Below are positions 49,621 to 59,585 of a stretch of 64,000 nt of DNA, one piece after another. Both the position numbers and the translations under genes were made by a program. How positions within the stretch are numbered: position 1 is the stretch's first letter; the number at the start of each line of letters is the position of its first letter. Source of the DNA: Pseudoalteromonas shioyasakiensis (GTDB lineage: Bacteria > Pseudomonadota > Gammaproteobacteria > Enterobacterales > Alteromonadaceae); contig CP058414.1 in assembly GCA_013391845.1 (NCBI GenBank), forward strand, positions 2,962,501-3,026,500. The letters run 5' to 3'. The notes below the pieces were generated by a model, which worked only from the letters and a program-made list of their open reading frames with translations, did not search any database and was not told the DNA's origin.

Positions 49621-50475
49621 ATGACGGCAAACATCATCGATGGTAAGGCAATAGCTAAACAAGTACGCAGCAATGTAGCAGAGCGAGTTGCAGAGCGTGT
49701 AGCGAATGGATTACGCGCTCCAGGACTAGCAGTTGTGTTAGTTGGTCAAGATCCAGCTAGCCAAGTGTATGTTGGTTCTAAACGTAAAGCATGTGAAGAA
49801 GTCGGCTTTATATCTAAGTCTTACGATTTACCTGGCGACACGACTGAGCAAGACTTACTTGCATTAATAGATCAACTAAACGAAGACAAAGAAGTAGACG
49901 GTATATTAGTACAATTGCCTTTACCGCAAGGTCTTGATGCTGAAAAAATTCTTGAGCGCATCACACCACATAAAGATGTTGATGGGTTTCACCCTTATAA
50001 CATTGGTCGCTTAGCTCAGCGTATGCCGGCACTTCGTCCATGTACTCCAAAGGGGATTATTACCCTACTCGACTCTACCGGTGTTCGCTACAAAGGTATG
50101 CATGCAGTCGTTGTTGGTGCGTCTAACATTGTTGGTCGCCCTATGTCACTTGAGCTATTACTTGCTGGCTGTACAACCACGGTATGTCATAAGTTTACTC
50201 AAGATTTAGAAACGCATGTTCGCCGCGCTGATTTATTAGTTGTTGCGGTTGGTAAACCTGAGTTCATTCCGGGTGATTGGATTAAAGAAGGTGCTATCGT
50301 AATCGATGTGGGCATTAACCGTCTTGAATCTGGCAAGCTTGTTGGTGATGTTGAATACGATATTGCTGAACAAAAAGCACATTTCATTACACCAGTACCT
50401 GGTGGTGTTGGCCCGATGACAGTGGCAAGCTTAATCGAAAACACGCTTGAAGCTTGTGAAAATTATCACAGCTAA
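49621..50475 (+). CDS. folD: FolD, methylenetetrahydrofolate dehydrogenase/cyclohydrolase
   Basis: 284 residues. The catalytic Lys lies in [14 protein letters not shown] (~57), and the later motifs [12 protein letters not shown] and [16 protein letters not shown] (NADP binding) are intact. It interconverts methylene- and formyl-tetrahydrofolate. Start ATG with AAAGGTCACCC upstream. Single gene with its own terminator. Confidence 0.97.
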   Translation: MTANIIDGKAIAKQVRSNVAERVAERVANGLRAPGLAVVLVGQDPASQVYVGSKRKACEEVGFISKSYDLPGDTTEQDLLALIDQLNEDKEVDGILVQLPLPQGLDAEKILERITPHKDVDGFHPYNIGRLAQRMPALRPCTPKGIITLLDSTGVRYKGMHAVVVGASNIVGRPMSLELLLAGCTTTVCHKFTQDLETHVRRADLLVVAVGKPEFIPGDWIKEGAIVIDVGINRLESGKLVGDVEYDIAEQKAHFITPVPGGVGPMTVASLIENTLEACENYHS

Positions 50476-50489
50476 GAAAAATTACTTTA

Positions 50490-50523
50490 GTAAAAGGGCT
50501 GCCAATTGGCAGCCCTTTTTTAT
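50490..50523. terminator. Bidirectional terminator between folD and the EamA gene
   Basis: An 11-bp stem (AAAGGGCTGCC and complement) with a 4-base loop, T run on the plus strand and A run on the other side. It reaches the stop of the convergent transporter gene. Confidence 0.9.
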
Positions 50524-51407
50524 TAGCTTGTTTGTTGCTTTAACAATCTTAGCTTTAACATCTGAGGTAGCACTGAAAATATGATCATCAAAAACATCAG
50601 TAGGTATTGCCAGTCTTGATACTGTTCGTTTATGAGCACAACAGCACACACTATTCCCGCTATTGGGTTGGCAATGGTGCCAAATGAAAACTCAGCTACA
50701 CTCATGCGCCCTAATAACCAAACATACAGAGTATAGGCAATGGCTGTATTGGGAACGATTAACCAAAATAGCGCAGTATATTGAAGCGCTGAAATAGGCT
50801 CAAATACTACTTGGTATTGCTCTGGGTTTAGCACACTTCCATCAATAAAAGCAGCAAGCAATAATAGGCTGCCTCCAATGATTAATTGCCAAGTAAGTAC
50901 GACCCACCAATGTATATGCACAGACAAGCTTTGTACTAAGGTACTACCAATTACAATAGTAAGTAAGGCACCAAATAAAGCCGCAACTCCTAATACATTC
51001 AATGCCACATAAGCGGGATCAAATAATAGCCATGCAAGCACGACCAATGCCATAGCGCAGAATGCTTGAACTTTTGCTGGGCGCTGCCCTTTAGCAAGCC
51101 ATGCATATAATAAAGCGACAACAGGCACTGAAACCATTCCCACACCTGCAATTGCTGCTGGAAGGTTGACTGCCATAATAAAAATAAAGGCAAAAAACAG
51201 CGCTATATTCACAGCACCTAAAGTCAGTAAACTGGGCCACTGCGAACGAGTCGGCAAACTAGGCTTAAGCAATAAAAATAATAATCCTGCAGGTAAAGCA
51301 CGCAATGCGCCTAATAAAAGTGGCGGCCAATCAGGTGTGGCATATTTGGTCACTGCATAGGTGGTGCCCCATAAGAAGGCGGGGATCATGGCAAGTATAA
51401 TATTCAA
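50523..51407 (-). CDS. EamA/DMT-family membrane transporter
   Basis: 294 residues with about ten hydrophobic spans in two EamA repeats (~5-130 and ~145-285), the first opening MIPAFLWGTTYAVTKYA. Drug/metabolite transporter superfamily, likely a metabolite exporter. Substrate unknown. Single gene. Confidence 0.87.
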   Translation of the reverse strand: MNIILAMIPAFLWGTTYAVTKYATPDWPPLLLGALRALPAGLLFLLLKPSLPTRSQWPSLLTLGAVNIALFFAFIFIMAVNLPAAIAGVGMVSVPVVALLYAWLAKGQRPAKVQAFCAMALVVLAWLLFDPAYVALNVLGVAALFGALLTIVIGSTLVQSLSVHIHWWVVLTWQLIIGGSLLLLAAFIDGSVLNPEQYQVVFEPISALQYTALFWLIVPNTAIAYTLYVWLLGRMSVAEFSFGTIANPIAGIVCAVVLINEQYQDWQYLLMFLMIIFSVLPQMLKLRLLKQQTS

Positions 51408-51485
51408 AGTCTGTCCTTGTTAATACGAAGAGATGCCAATGTAAAACCTCAAGCAAAGTTGAGGTCAATAGCTATACCATCTAAA

Positions 51486-51518
51486 AACAAAAAAGGTTGC
51501 CACGTTGGCAACCTTTTG
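51486..51518 (-). terminator. Terminator of cysS
   Basis: A 12-bp perfect stem (AAAAGGTTGCCA and complement) with a 3-base loop, T-rich on the minus strand, 24 bases after the cysS stop. Confidence 0.88.
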
Positions 51519-51541
51519 ATGGGTAATGTCTCAATTGAGGC

Positions 51542-52921
51542 TTATGCTTTACGCCATGTTGTTTTACCAGCAGAATCTTCTAGTACAACACCAAGCGCAT
51601 TAAGAGCATCGCGCGCTTCATCAGCAGCCGCCCAATCCTTGCTAGCACGGGCTTCATTACGTTTTGCAATTAACGCTTCGATGTGTGCAACTTCGTCATC
51701 AGCTTGACCACCTTGTAAAAAGGCTTCTGGATCTTGTTGTGCCACACCTAGTACCTCTGCAACACTGCGCAATACATAAGCAAGTTTTCCTGCTTGCTCT
51801 GCATCGCTATCTTTCACACGATTTAGCTCTTTTGCTAATTCAAATAACACTGGTAGCGCTTCTGGTGTGTTAAAGTCATCATCCATCGCTTTTCTGAATT
51901 TAGCCACATATTCATTGCTGGCTAAATCACACTCAATTGGTGCTACGCCACGCAGTGCAGTGTAAATTCGCTCAAGAGAAGAGCGCGCTTGCTCAAGGTT
52001 TTCTTGTGAATAGTTAAGCTGACTACGGTAGTGGCCTGAAATTAAGAAGTAACGAACTGACTCAGCATCGTACTCTTTTAATACGTCACGTACGGTAAAG
52101 AAGTTGTTTAATGACTTAGACATCTTCTCTTTATTAACCTGAACCATACCTGTGTGGATCCACGTATTTACGTACTTGCCGTTATTTGCACAGCATGACT
52201 GAGCAATTTCGTTTTCATGGTGCGGGAACTGTAAATCTGAACCTCCACCATGAATATCAAAGTGTTCGCCTAAGTGCTTAGAGCTCATTGCCGAGCACTC
52301 AATATGCCAACCAGGACGACCCTCACCCCAAGGAGATGACCATGAAGGCTCACCTGGCTTAGCTTTTTTCCAAAGCACGAAATCAAGTGGGTCTTGCTTA
52401 TCTTGAGCAACTTCAACACGTGACCCTGCTTGTAGCATAGTTAGGTCTTGTTGTGACAAAGCACCATATTGCTCAAATGTAGAAACATCAAACAATACAT
52501 CACCATCTGCAGCAACATAGGCATGGCCTTTAGCAATTAAACGCTCAACCATAGCGATGATTTCATCCATATGGTTTGTCACTGTTGGCTCAACATCAGG
52601 ACGCAGCATATTTAAGCTGTCGAAGTCTTCATGCATCGCTTTGGTCATACGAGTCGTTAAATCATTAATTGACTCGCCATTTTCGTTAGCACGCTTAATG
52701 ATTTTATCGTCAACATCGGTGATGTTACGTACATATTTTAAATCGTAGCCAATGTGACGTAGGTAACGCACAATCACGTCAAAACCTACAAAAGTGCGAG
52801 CATGACCGATGTGACAGTAATCATAAATAGTGATACCACACACGTACATGTCGATTTTGCCATCAACAAGGGGTTTAAACTGCTCTTTTTGTCGCGTAAG
52901 TGTGTTGTAAATTTGTACCAT
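51542..52921 (-). CDS. cysS: CysS, cysteinyl-tRNA synthetase
   Basis: 459 residues. The class I HIGH motif is in CHIGHARTF (~36) and KMSKS in [11 protein letters not shown] (~268). Zinc ligands include the Cys of MYCCGI-type segment (here [10 protein letters not shown]) and Cys/His in the ECSAM and FPHHENE region. It charges tRNA-Cys. Divergent from ppiB. Confidence 0.97.
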   Translation of the reverse strand: MVQIYNTLTRQKEQFKPLVDGKIDMYVCGITIYDYCHIGHARTFVGFDVIVRYLRHIGYDLKYVRNITDVDDKIIKRANENGESINDLTTRMTKAMHEDFDSLNMLRPDVEPTVTNHMDEIIAMVERLIAKGHAYVAADGDVLFDVSTFEQYGALSQQDLTMLQAGSRVEVAQDKQDPLDFVLWKKAKPGEPSWSSPWGEGRPGWHIECSAMSSKHLGEHFDIHGGGSDLQFPHHENEIAQSCCANNGKYVNTWIHTGMVQVNKEKMSKSLNNFFTVRDVLKEYDAESVRYFLISGHYRSQLNYSQENLEQARSSLERIYTALRGVAPIECDLASNEYVAKFRKAMDDDFNTPEALPVLFELAKELNRVKDSDAEQAGKLAYVLRSVAEVLGVAQQDPEAFLQGGQADDEVAHIEALIAKRNEARASKDWAAADEARDALNALGVVLEDSAGKTTWRKA

Positions 52922-53001
52922 TTATAAAATGTCCTTAACGGTGTTTCGAGATTCTCTATGGTAACACTTGCAAAGCCGCCGCTCTAGCGCTTTATCAACT
53001 G

Positions 53002-53046
53002 AATAAGCACTTTGTTAATCCTTCTCAATAAGCACTTTGTTAATCC
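53002..53046. repeat. Two direct 20-bp repeats upstream of ppiB
   Basis: The 20-base unit AATAAGCACTTTGTTAATCC occurs at 53002-53021 and again at 53027-53046, separated by five bases (TTCTC). The second copy supplies the -35 of the ppiB promoter. Confidence 0.9.
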
Positions 53047-53065
53047 AAGGCAACTACTATAAAAT
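53037..53065 (+). promoter_or_regulatory. Candidate ppiB promoter
   Basis: TTGTTA, 17 bases, then TAAAAT. The start region is ~30 bases before the ppiB ATG, which has TAGGAAAC upstream. Confidence 0.6.
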
Positions 53066-53098
53066 AGCCCCATTATTAAACCAGATATAGGAAACCTC

Positions 53099-53590
53099 AT
53101 GGTTGTACTACACACAAACTTTGGTGACATCACTATCAAGATGCACGAAAGCGACGCACCAAACACAGTTAAAAACTTCTTAGAGTATGCAAACTCTGGC
53201 TTTTACAACGGTACTATCTTCCACCGTGTAATTGATGGTTTCATGGTACAAGGCGGTGGTTTTGAGCCAGGTATGGTGCAAAAAGAAGTGAACAACCCTA
53301 TCGAAAATGAAGCAAATAATGGCCTTGCTAATAAAGTAGGTACATTAGCAATGGCACGTACGCCGGATCCACATTCAGCGACTGCGCAGTTCTTCATTAA
53401 CGTTAACGACAACGACTTCTTAAACTTCAGCAGTGAAACATCACAAGGCTGGGGCTACTGCGTGTTTGCAGAAGTTGTTGAAGGTATGGACGTGGTTAAC
53501 AAAATTAAAGGTGTTGCTACAGGTAGCGCTGGTTTCCACCAAGACGTACCTCTTGAAGATGTAATCATCGAAAAAGTAACGGTTAGCTAA
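53099..53590 (+). CDS. ppiB: PpiB, cytoplasmic cyclophilin-type prolyl isomerase
   Basis: 163 residues of the cyclophilin fold: [15 protein letters not shown] (catalytic Arg) and [10 protein letters not shown]. No signal peptide, so cytoplasmic. Followed by a strong terminator and lpxH, the usual cysS-ppiB-lpxH neighbourhood. Confidence 0.96.
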   Translation: MVVLHTNFGDITIKMHESDAPNTVKNFLEYANSGFYNGTIFHRVIDGFMVQGGGFEPGMVQKEVNNPIENEANNGLANKVGTLAMARTPDPHSATAQFFINVNDNDFLNFSSETSQGWGYCVFAEVVEGMDVVNKIKGVATGSAGFHQDVPLEDVIIEKVTVS

Positions 53591-53607
53591 TTTAATCGTT
53601 TAGTCAT

Positions 53608-53634
53608 TTTAAGCGGGCCATTGCCCGCTTTTTT
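53608..53634 (+). terminator. Terminator after ppiB
   Basis: The stem AAGCGGGC/GCCCGCTT with loop CATT and a T6 run. It ends only ten bases before lpxH, so lpxH depends on read-through or a promoter inside ppiB. Confidence 0.9.
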
Positions 53635-53644
53635 GCGAGTAACC

Positions 53645-54391
53645 ATGAAACAAAGTTATTTTATTGCCGATCTCCATTTAACAGAAAACCGCCCAGACAT
53701 TACTGCGGCATTTTTTAATTTTCTTGATAGTAAGATTATTAATGATGACGTTGATGCGCTGTATATTTTGGGTGACTTTTTTGAAGTATGGGTCGGTGAT
53801 GACTATCAAACTGAGCTTTCAAAGAGTGTTGCCGCACGTTTAAGCCAAGTAAGCAAAAGTGGTACTGAGGTGTTTTTTATTCATGGCAACCGCGATTTCA
53901 TAATGCGCGAAGACTATGCAAAAAGCGCGAGTATGACTTTATTACCTGAGCAGGTTGTTATTGATCTATACGGGACGCCCACAGTTATCCTGCACGGTGA
54001 TGAAATGTGTACTCAAGATGTTGAGTACCAAAAGTTTCGTAAAAAAAGTCGTGGTTGGTGGTGGCCAAAATTAATGCTCGCTATGCCGCTTTGGTATCGC
54101 AAGAAAATTGCCCGCAACGCCCGAGAAAAATCAAAACAAAGCCAAGCTGGCAAAGCGTTAGAAATTCTAGATGTTACTGAGGATGCGGTATTAGCCATGT
54201 TCGAAAAACATCAAGTTACGAATATGATCCACGGTCATACCCACCGCCCAAATGTGCACCATTATAATCTAGCCGATAAAACTTTGACGCGCACCGTCTT
54301 AGGTGACTGGTATGAGCAAGGTTCATATTTAAGAGTTACGCCCGAGCAACAAAAACTAGTCCACACTCCCTTTAAATCGCTGACATTTTAA
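53645..54391 (+). CDS. lpxH: LpxH, UDP-2,3-diacylglucosamine diphosphatase
   Basis: 248 residues of a metallophosphoesterase: DLHL (~8), GDFFEVWVGDD (~41), HGNRDF (~79) and the C-terminal GHTHRP (~198). It forms lipid X in lipid A synthesis at the inner membrane face. I chose ATG 53645 after the ppiB terminator; an upstream frame at 53621 would start within that terminator. Confidence 0.95.
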   Translation: MKQSYFIADLHLTENRPDITAAFFNFLDSKIINDDVDALYILGDFFEVWVGDDYQTELSKSVAARLSQVSKSGTEVFFIHGNRDFIMREDYAKSASMTLLPEQVVIDLYGTPTVILHGDEMCTQDVEYQKFRKKSRGWWWPKLMLAMPLWYRKKIARNAREKSKQSQAGKALEILDVTEDAVLAMFEKHQVTNMIHGHTHRPNVHHYNLADKTLTRTVLGDWYEQGSYLRVTPEQQKLVHTPFKSLTF

Positions 54392-54428
54392 CTATGCTTT
54401 AACTATTATTGTAAAAAACGCATTATCT

Positions 54429-55226
54429 ATGATTAGTCGGTTGAGCCTTTTTTTTTGCTGTTTACTATTTAGTTTTTCAATCAATTGTCAAACTTGGCAA
54501 TTGGTAACAGAGCCTTATCCTCCTTATTTTATTGATAACTCAAGTAAGCCTGGCTGGCTTCACGAAGTTATAATTGCAGCGCTTAAAACCCAAAAACAAA
54601 AAGCCACCATTGAACACACCCATTGGGCTCGGGCATTAAAACTCGCAAAGCGCCATAAACGAGTAGCGGTGCTGGGGGCATTTTATACCGAGCAACGTGC
54701 AAGAAATTTTACATATTCGCAATCCTTGGCAACTGCACATACCGTTTTATTCAAGCGTGTTGATAACAAAGTAACCTACACAGGTTCACTATATTCATTA
54801 AAGCCTTATACAATTAGTAAAGGTGAAGACTATGTAGTTAGTGAAGAGTTTGAACATCACCCAGAATTGAGTGTGACAACAACAGGAAGCTTAATTGAAA
54901 GCTTATTATTATTGAAGCATGGTCGTGTTGATTTAGTAGCAGGCACTAAAGAAGTTGCCTTGTATTGGCTCGAGAATAGCGAACGCTTAAAGCAAGCAAA
55001 GCCAACAGAGTTAGAAATAATCACTCCTTACCTTGCAACTCAACAATTGCATGTAATCACCGAAAAAAAACACCCTCAAGGGGAGCTTTTTCAACAAAGT
55101 TTATATTTAGGCCTAAAAGCGATTATGGCGTCTGGTAAACTTTTAGAGATAATGGAGCGATATGAGCTGAATGAAAGTGAAATGAGTCATATTACGCAAC
55201 TATACGAGCAAGCCTACTCTAACTAA
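54429..55226 (+). CDS. Periplasmic solute-binding protein, SBP_bac_3-like
   Basis: 265 residues with a signal peptide (~1-20) then WQLVTEPYPPYFID, the typical start of family 3 binding proteins. No permease or ATPase is adjacent. The gene is convergent with and overlaps the histidine kinase gene by eight bases. It may be a sensor-type binding protein rather than a transporter part. Ligand unknown. Confidence 0.78.
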   Translation: MISRLSLFFCCLLFSFSINCQTWQLVTEPYPPYFIDNSSKPGWLHEVIIAALKTQKQKATIEHTHWARALKLAKRHKRVAVLGAFYTEQRARNFTYSQSLATAHTVLFKRVDNKVTYTGSLYSLKPYTISKGEDYVVSEEFEHHPELSVTTTGSLIESLLLLKHGRVDLVAGTKEVALYWLENSERLKQAKPTELEIITPYLATQQLHVITEKKHPQGELFQQSLYLGLKAIMASGKLLEIMERYELNESEMSHITQLYEQAYSN

Positions 55227-57120
55227 CCGTGCTCTTCTGCACGATTGGCAAAGTGATTTTAAACTTCGTTGCTATACCCTCAGGTAAGTCAGTATTTGCA
55301 ACTAGCTGGATTTTTCCGTTTAGAACACTCGTAACCCACTCATGTACAAGGTACAAACCTAACCCTGTATGGCCATGCTTTCGAGATGTTGTAACAAAGG
55401 GATCAAATAAGTTGCTACGTAATGAGTCATCAATACCACAGCCATTATCAGAAATAGTAATACAAACGTCACCTTGTTGATTTAAATAAACATGTAATTG
55501 AATCAGTTTGTCATCAAGCTCGTTAAAAGCGTGAGAAACTGCATTAACGATTAAACTCTCGATAACCTGCGAGATAACTCCAGGACGACTCGTGATATCT
55601 TTTTTGACATCGATGTAAGTTTCTATTGTTACTTGTGAGGCTTTAAAGCGAGACTTTAAACCAAGTAATAGATCACTGATGACTTTTTCGATATTAAAAC
55701 TAACGAGCTGATCATTTGAGCGGTCATGTGCCATTTCCTTAAAGCTTTTAACATGAGAGATAGCTTTATCTAAATTAACCCTTGATATCAATAGGTTGTC
55801 GTCAATTTTTTCAACGCTAGACTCTAAGAACTGCTTAGTGAAGCCTTCATCTATTTTATCTTTGAGTTGTTGATTAATTAATTGCGCATTCGATAATGAA
55901 ATTGCAGCACCACCGAGTGGCGTATTCATTTCATGAGCTACACCTGCCACCATTAAACCAAGTGATGACAACCTTTGCGCTTCAATAAGCTCACCTTGTA
56001 ATTGATGTTGCTGCTTTATATAACGTTGTAATTTGGTATTGGCAGCTAACAGTTCTTGCTGCTCTTGCTCTAGGTGTGATCTGGCTTTTATAATTTTACG
56101 CTGATCTCGATAACTACGTTTCAGATACAAACCAGAAATTGATATTAAGGTAACAGCACAAGCTAACGCTATAATAAAAGATCGTAAAATAATCTCGTTT
56201 TGCACCGAATCATCAGCCTCTACTAGGACAACAATATCGTTTGTGCCAGCTGCGTTTTTATTGCCTAAATTCATTTTTAAAAAGCTAGTTGCATGACTAT
56301 GTGATGCAATAAGCTCCTGAGATTTAGGCAGCTGGGTAATTGCTTGCCATAATTGGCTATCTTCATTACCTAATGTCAGCATTGATTTTTCTCGCATGAA
56401 CCCCCACTCTTTTTCTTTCTGAGGGTGTAATAACCAATAACCTTCACCATTAATTAATTGTATTTGTGCTTGTAAGGTACTGAGTGACTTTATTTGCTGT
56501 AAGGTTTTCGATAAGTCAAAGTTGACAACCACTAGTCCATCTAATACAAAGTTATCGCTTGTGGTTCGATAAGATGCTCGCAATGTCGGCTCATGGGGTG
56601 TAACAACAGCCCCGCGCTCTACATTTAAATCTATTGGGGAGATATAAACTTCACCCTGACTGTGCTCCATTCCCTCGGTAAAATAATAACGGCTACTTTT
56701 ATTTTGTAACTGTTGTTTTGGTACTAGCTCTGCTTGCCCTGTTTTAAAGTTAACCCGAACCTTTTCTTGGCCTTTTCTATCTAACCAACGTATTTGCGAA
56801 ATGTTTTCTGCTGCTAAACCAAAGTTCACAAAATGGATTTGTATCTGTTCCTCAAGTAATGCGATTTCATCACTTTGCTTTAATATGTCATCGGCTACCA
56901 GCAACTGAACCACTTTACGTACATCACCAAGCTCACGGCTTAAGGTGTTGTGAGCGGCAAGTAAGGTGTTATCTTGCAAAAGCGTGACACTACTTTTTTG
57001 TATTTGATATTGAATTACATAAACCATCAAGCTTAATAATAAGCTAACAGCAGCCATGACCATAAATTTAAAAATCAGACTCTTTTTCAGTGACTTATAT
57101 TGGCTTGTTACTTCTACCAT
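55219..57120 (-). CDS. Membrane sensor histidine kinase
   Basis: 633 residues. Two spans (~15-37 and ~312-335) enclose a ~275-residue periplasmic sensor of the dCache type. A coiled coil (~340-385) leads to the HisKA domain with the phospho-His in GVAHEMNTPLGG (~397). The ATPase domain has ISDNGCGIDD and HGHTGLGLYL. The gene is five bases after its probable partner, the REC-EAL protein. Ligand unknown. Confidence 0.9.
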   Translation of the reverse strand: MVEVTSQYKSLKKSLIFKFMVMAAVSLLLSLMVYVIQYQIQKSSVTLLQDNTLLAAHNTLSRELGDVRKVVQLLVADDILKQSDEIALLEEQIQIHFVNFGLAAENISQIRWLDRKGQEKVRVNFKTGQAELVPKQQLQNKSSRYYFTEGMEHSQGEVYISPIDLNVERGAVVTPHEPTLRASYRTTSDNFVLDGLVVVNFDLSKTLQQIKSLSTLQAQIQLINGEGYWLLHPQKEKEWGFMREKSMLTLGNEDSQLWQAITQLPKSQELIASHSHATSFLKMNLGNKNAAGTNDIVVLVEADDSVQNEIILRSFIIALACAVTLISISGLYLKRSYRDQRKIIKARSHLEQEQQELLAANTKLQRYIKQQHQLQGELIEAQRLSSLGLMVAGVAHEMNTPLGGAAISLSNAQLINQQLKDKIDEGFTKQFLESSVEKIDDNLLISRVNLDKAISHVKSFKEMAHDRSNDQLVSFNIEKVISDLLLGLKSRFKASQVTIETYIDVKKDITSRPGVISQVIESLIVNAVSHAFNELDDKLIQLHVYLNQQGDVCITISDNGCGIDDSLRSNLFDPFVTTSRKHGHTGLGLYLVHEWVTSVLNGKIQLVANTDLPEGIATKFKITLPIVQKSTVS

Positions 57121-57125
57121 ACTAG

Positions 57126-59348
57126 TTATTTAGACCTGCCCTTTAGCCATTGCAATGCATCATCATAAAACATGGGTTTTGCATAATAGTAGCCCTGCCC
57201 TTTGTTACACCCAGCTTCAATAAGCCAGTTATGCTCGGCTTCTGTTTCAATGCCCTCTGCCGTTACTTCAAAGCCAAATTTATCTGCCAGCAACATAATC
57301 ATTTCGATAATGTGTTGGTTAGATTTTGACTCTTGGATGTTAGTCACAAAACAGCGATCTATTTTTATTATCTGCGCAGGTATTTCACTAATATGGGCAA
57401 GCGACGAATAGCCAGTACCAAAATCATCAATACTAATTTTTATACCTAAACCCGCAAAACGACATAAGCATGAGTTAATTTTTTCATAGTCAAAAATCGC
57501 TTGAGTCTCTGTTACTTCAAGCTCTAATAACGAAGGCGATATATCATACTCTTCAATACGTGCGGCAATCTCAACAAAGTAATCATCGGCTAACAAATCA
57601 AACGTAGATGCATTAAACGCAATTGGCAAGCTAATGCCCTGCTCTGCAAATTGCTTAATCGTTTGCATTATCTTATCGAAAATAAGCTTATCCAACTCAC
57701 TAATAAGTCCCGCAGTTTCGGCAAGTTCGATAAACTCATCGGGCCTAACAAATGTTCCATCGTCTCTTTGCCATCGCGCCAGTGCTTCAAAACCAACCAC
57801 TTCATTTGTGGTTAAATTAACCTTGGGTTGTAGCGCTACTTGGAGCTCTTTGTTACGAATTGCGGTGCGCAACTCTTGCATCAATTCATAGCGCCGTGTA
57901 ATAGCTTTAGTATTGTCTAATGTATAATAAAGAAGTTCAGCTCTCTGTGTGTTTTCTTCGTTAAGGGTGGATTCTGCAAGGTTAAAAATTTGCTCAGCAT
58001 TATGTTGTTCAAAGGCGATTAGTTGCATAACTAAAATACGCACATCTAAAAACTGCCTTACTCCATCAATTTCAAAAGATTGACGTTTTAAAGAGTCAAC
58101 AATACTCTCATCTTCAAATGCATGACTTGAAACTAAAACACCTAAACTATCACTTTTAAATACGGCAATACGAGGGTGATACGGCGCCAATGCTTGCAAA
58201 ATATTCTCGAGCATTTTGAGATGTGTTTTTTTACAAAATTCATGACCAAACCGAAAAGACTTTTCGTCAAACTGGAGTATCTCAAATACCACTAGCTGAG
58301 TTTCAGACTGTTCGTATTTGTTCATATTATCGATTTCGCGCTGTAACCAGTTTCTATTGGGTATATTTAGCGTTATGTCGGTATATGCAAGCTCAGTAAG
58401 GCGGTTCATCAGTGCGATATTCGAAAAGCCCGTACTGACATTTTCACTAAAAACTTTGAGTAAAAATACATTATGCTCATCAATTGGCGTATCTGATTTT
58501 ACAATCGTGATGTAGAAGCTAATATCAACATCACTGGTATCAAAGTAAAAAACACTATAATGCTCAGAGAAAACGTGTTCTTTTTTTTCTCTGGCTAAAA
58601 TATAGGATTGTTGTGCTTCTTCACTGAGCAAATCTGTGCTGAGGTCTTTACCATCAAGCCCCCTAAAGCAGCCGATACTAGTAAGAACTTTAGGATGTTT
58701 ATCAAAGTGCTTTTCATTACCAACACATAACACGCCGCCTCCCTTAGATAGGTGCAAAATTTTACCTATCTCATCTAACACCGCATGGGAAAACGCACGT
58801 ATATCGTGTTTACTATTAATGCTTCTTGCTGCATCGAGTACTAGCTGAAGCCCTTGTTTAGCATTTGAGATTTGCGAAATGTATTGATAAGTACGAAGGT
58901 GGCTACTAACGATAGATTTAAGCTTATCTACCGTCATGTCTGACTTATTCCAATACTCGTCGATATCAAGCGATTGCATGACTTGTGGTTCAGGGGCAAA
59001 GCTTGGCTGCCCTGTTAATAGCACTATGCGTATATCGTTGTTACCTAATACATGGCGAATGGTATTCACAAGCCGTAGGCCAGAATCATCTTCTTCCATC
59101 ACCACATCAAGAAATACAATAGCGATGTCTTTATGTCGGGATAATACAGATGATGCCTCTGACACTGAATTCGCGGTCAGTACCTCCAGTGACTGATTGT
59201 CATCGAAAGATATAGCATTAAAACTATTTAATAATGCTTGTTGATAGTTTAGGTCGTCTTCAACCGTTAATATTTTCCATTTTTTTTGAGTATGCGTTTG
59301 TTCAGAAGCACTCTCTTTAAACTCGAAAAACTCATTAGAATCACGCAT
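57126..59348 (-). CDS. Response regulator with REC, degenerate GGDEF and EAL domains (c-di-GMP phosphodiesterase)
   Basis: 740 residues. REC (~25-145) has the phospho-Asp in VFLDVVMEEDD (~80). A DUF3369-like region (~155-320) follows, then a GGDEF-fold domain (~325-480) whose signature is lost (KSDSLG). The EAL domain (~500-735) keeps its catalytic set: EALARW, NASTFD, ELEVTET, DDFGTGYSS, KIDR, AEGIE and GQGYYYAKP. It should hydrolyse c-di-GMP in response to the adjacent kinase. ATG 59348 has AGGAGA four bases upstream; a start at 59366 is less likely. Confidence 0.88.
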   Translation of the reverse strand: MRDSNEFFEFKESASEQTHTQKKWKILTVEDDLNYQQALLNSFNAISFDDNQSLEVLTANSVSEASSVLSRHKDIAIVFLDVVMEEDDSGLRLVNTIRHVLGNNDIRIVLLTGQPSFAPEPQVMQSLDIDEYWNKSDMTVDKLKSIVSSHLRTYQYISQISNAKQGLQLVLDAARSINSKHDIRAFSHAVLDEIGKILHLSKGGGVLCVGNEKHFDKHPKVLTSIGCFRGLDGKDLSTDLLSEEAQQSYILAREKKEHVFSEHYSVFYFDTSDVDISFYITIVKSDTPIDEHNVFLLKVFSENVSTGFSNIALMNRLTELAYTDITLNIPNRNWLQREIDNMNKYEQSETQLVVFEILQFDEKSFRFGHEFCKKTHLKMLENILQALAPYHPRIAVFKSDSLGVLVSSHAFEDESIVDSLKRQSFEIDGVRQFLDVRILVMQLIAFEQHNAEQIFNLAESTLNEENTQRAELLYYTLDNTKAITRRYELMQELRTAIRNKELQVALQPKVNLTTNEVVGFEALARWQRDDGTFVRPDEFIELAETAGLISELDKLIFDKIMQTIKQFAEQGISLPIAFNASTFDLLADDYFVEIAARIEEYDISPSLLELEVTETQAIFDYEKINSCLCRFAGLGIKISIDDFGTGYSSLAHISEIPAQIIKIDRCFVTNIQESKSNQHIIEMIMLLADKFGFEVTAEGIETEAEHNWLIEAGCNKGQGYYYAKPMFYDDALQWLKGRSK

Positions 59349-59550
59349 AACGTCTCCTTTTGACAACTTATGATTCTATTTTACGAACATTAATAGATAT
59401 CTAGGTCAAACGTAGTACAAAATATTTAAAGGTACAAATATTTCCCTGAAGATAAAAATAAGTAAGTCTCGGAAAAGTAATAAAAATTATAAACTACGAC
59501 AAGGATAAGGCTTAATTATTAAGAAAACGGATTGTATAAGGTAGGATGAA

Positions 59551-59580
59551 GCAAAAGAGCGCCAAGCAAGCGCTCTTGGT
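59551..59580 (-). terminator. Terminator of miaE
   Basis: The stem AAGAGCGC/GCGCTCTT with a 7-base loop and a T4 run on the minus strand, just after the miaE stop. Confidence 0.75.
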
Positions 59581-59585
59581 TATTT

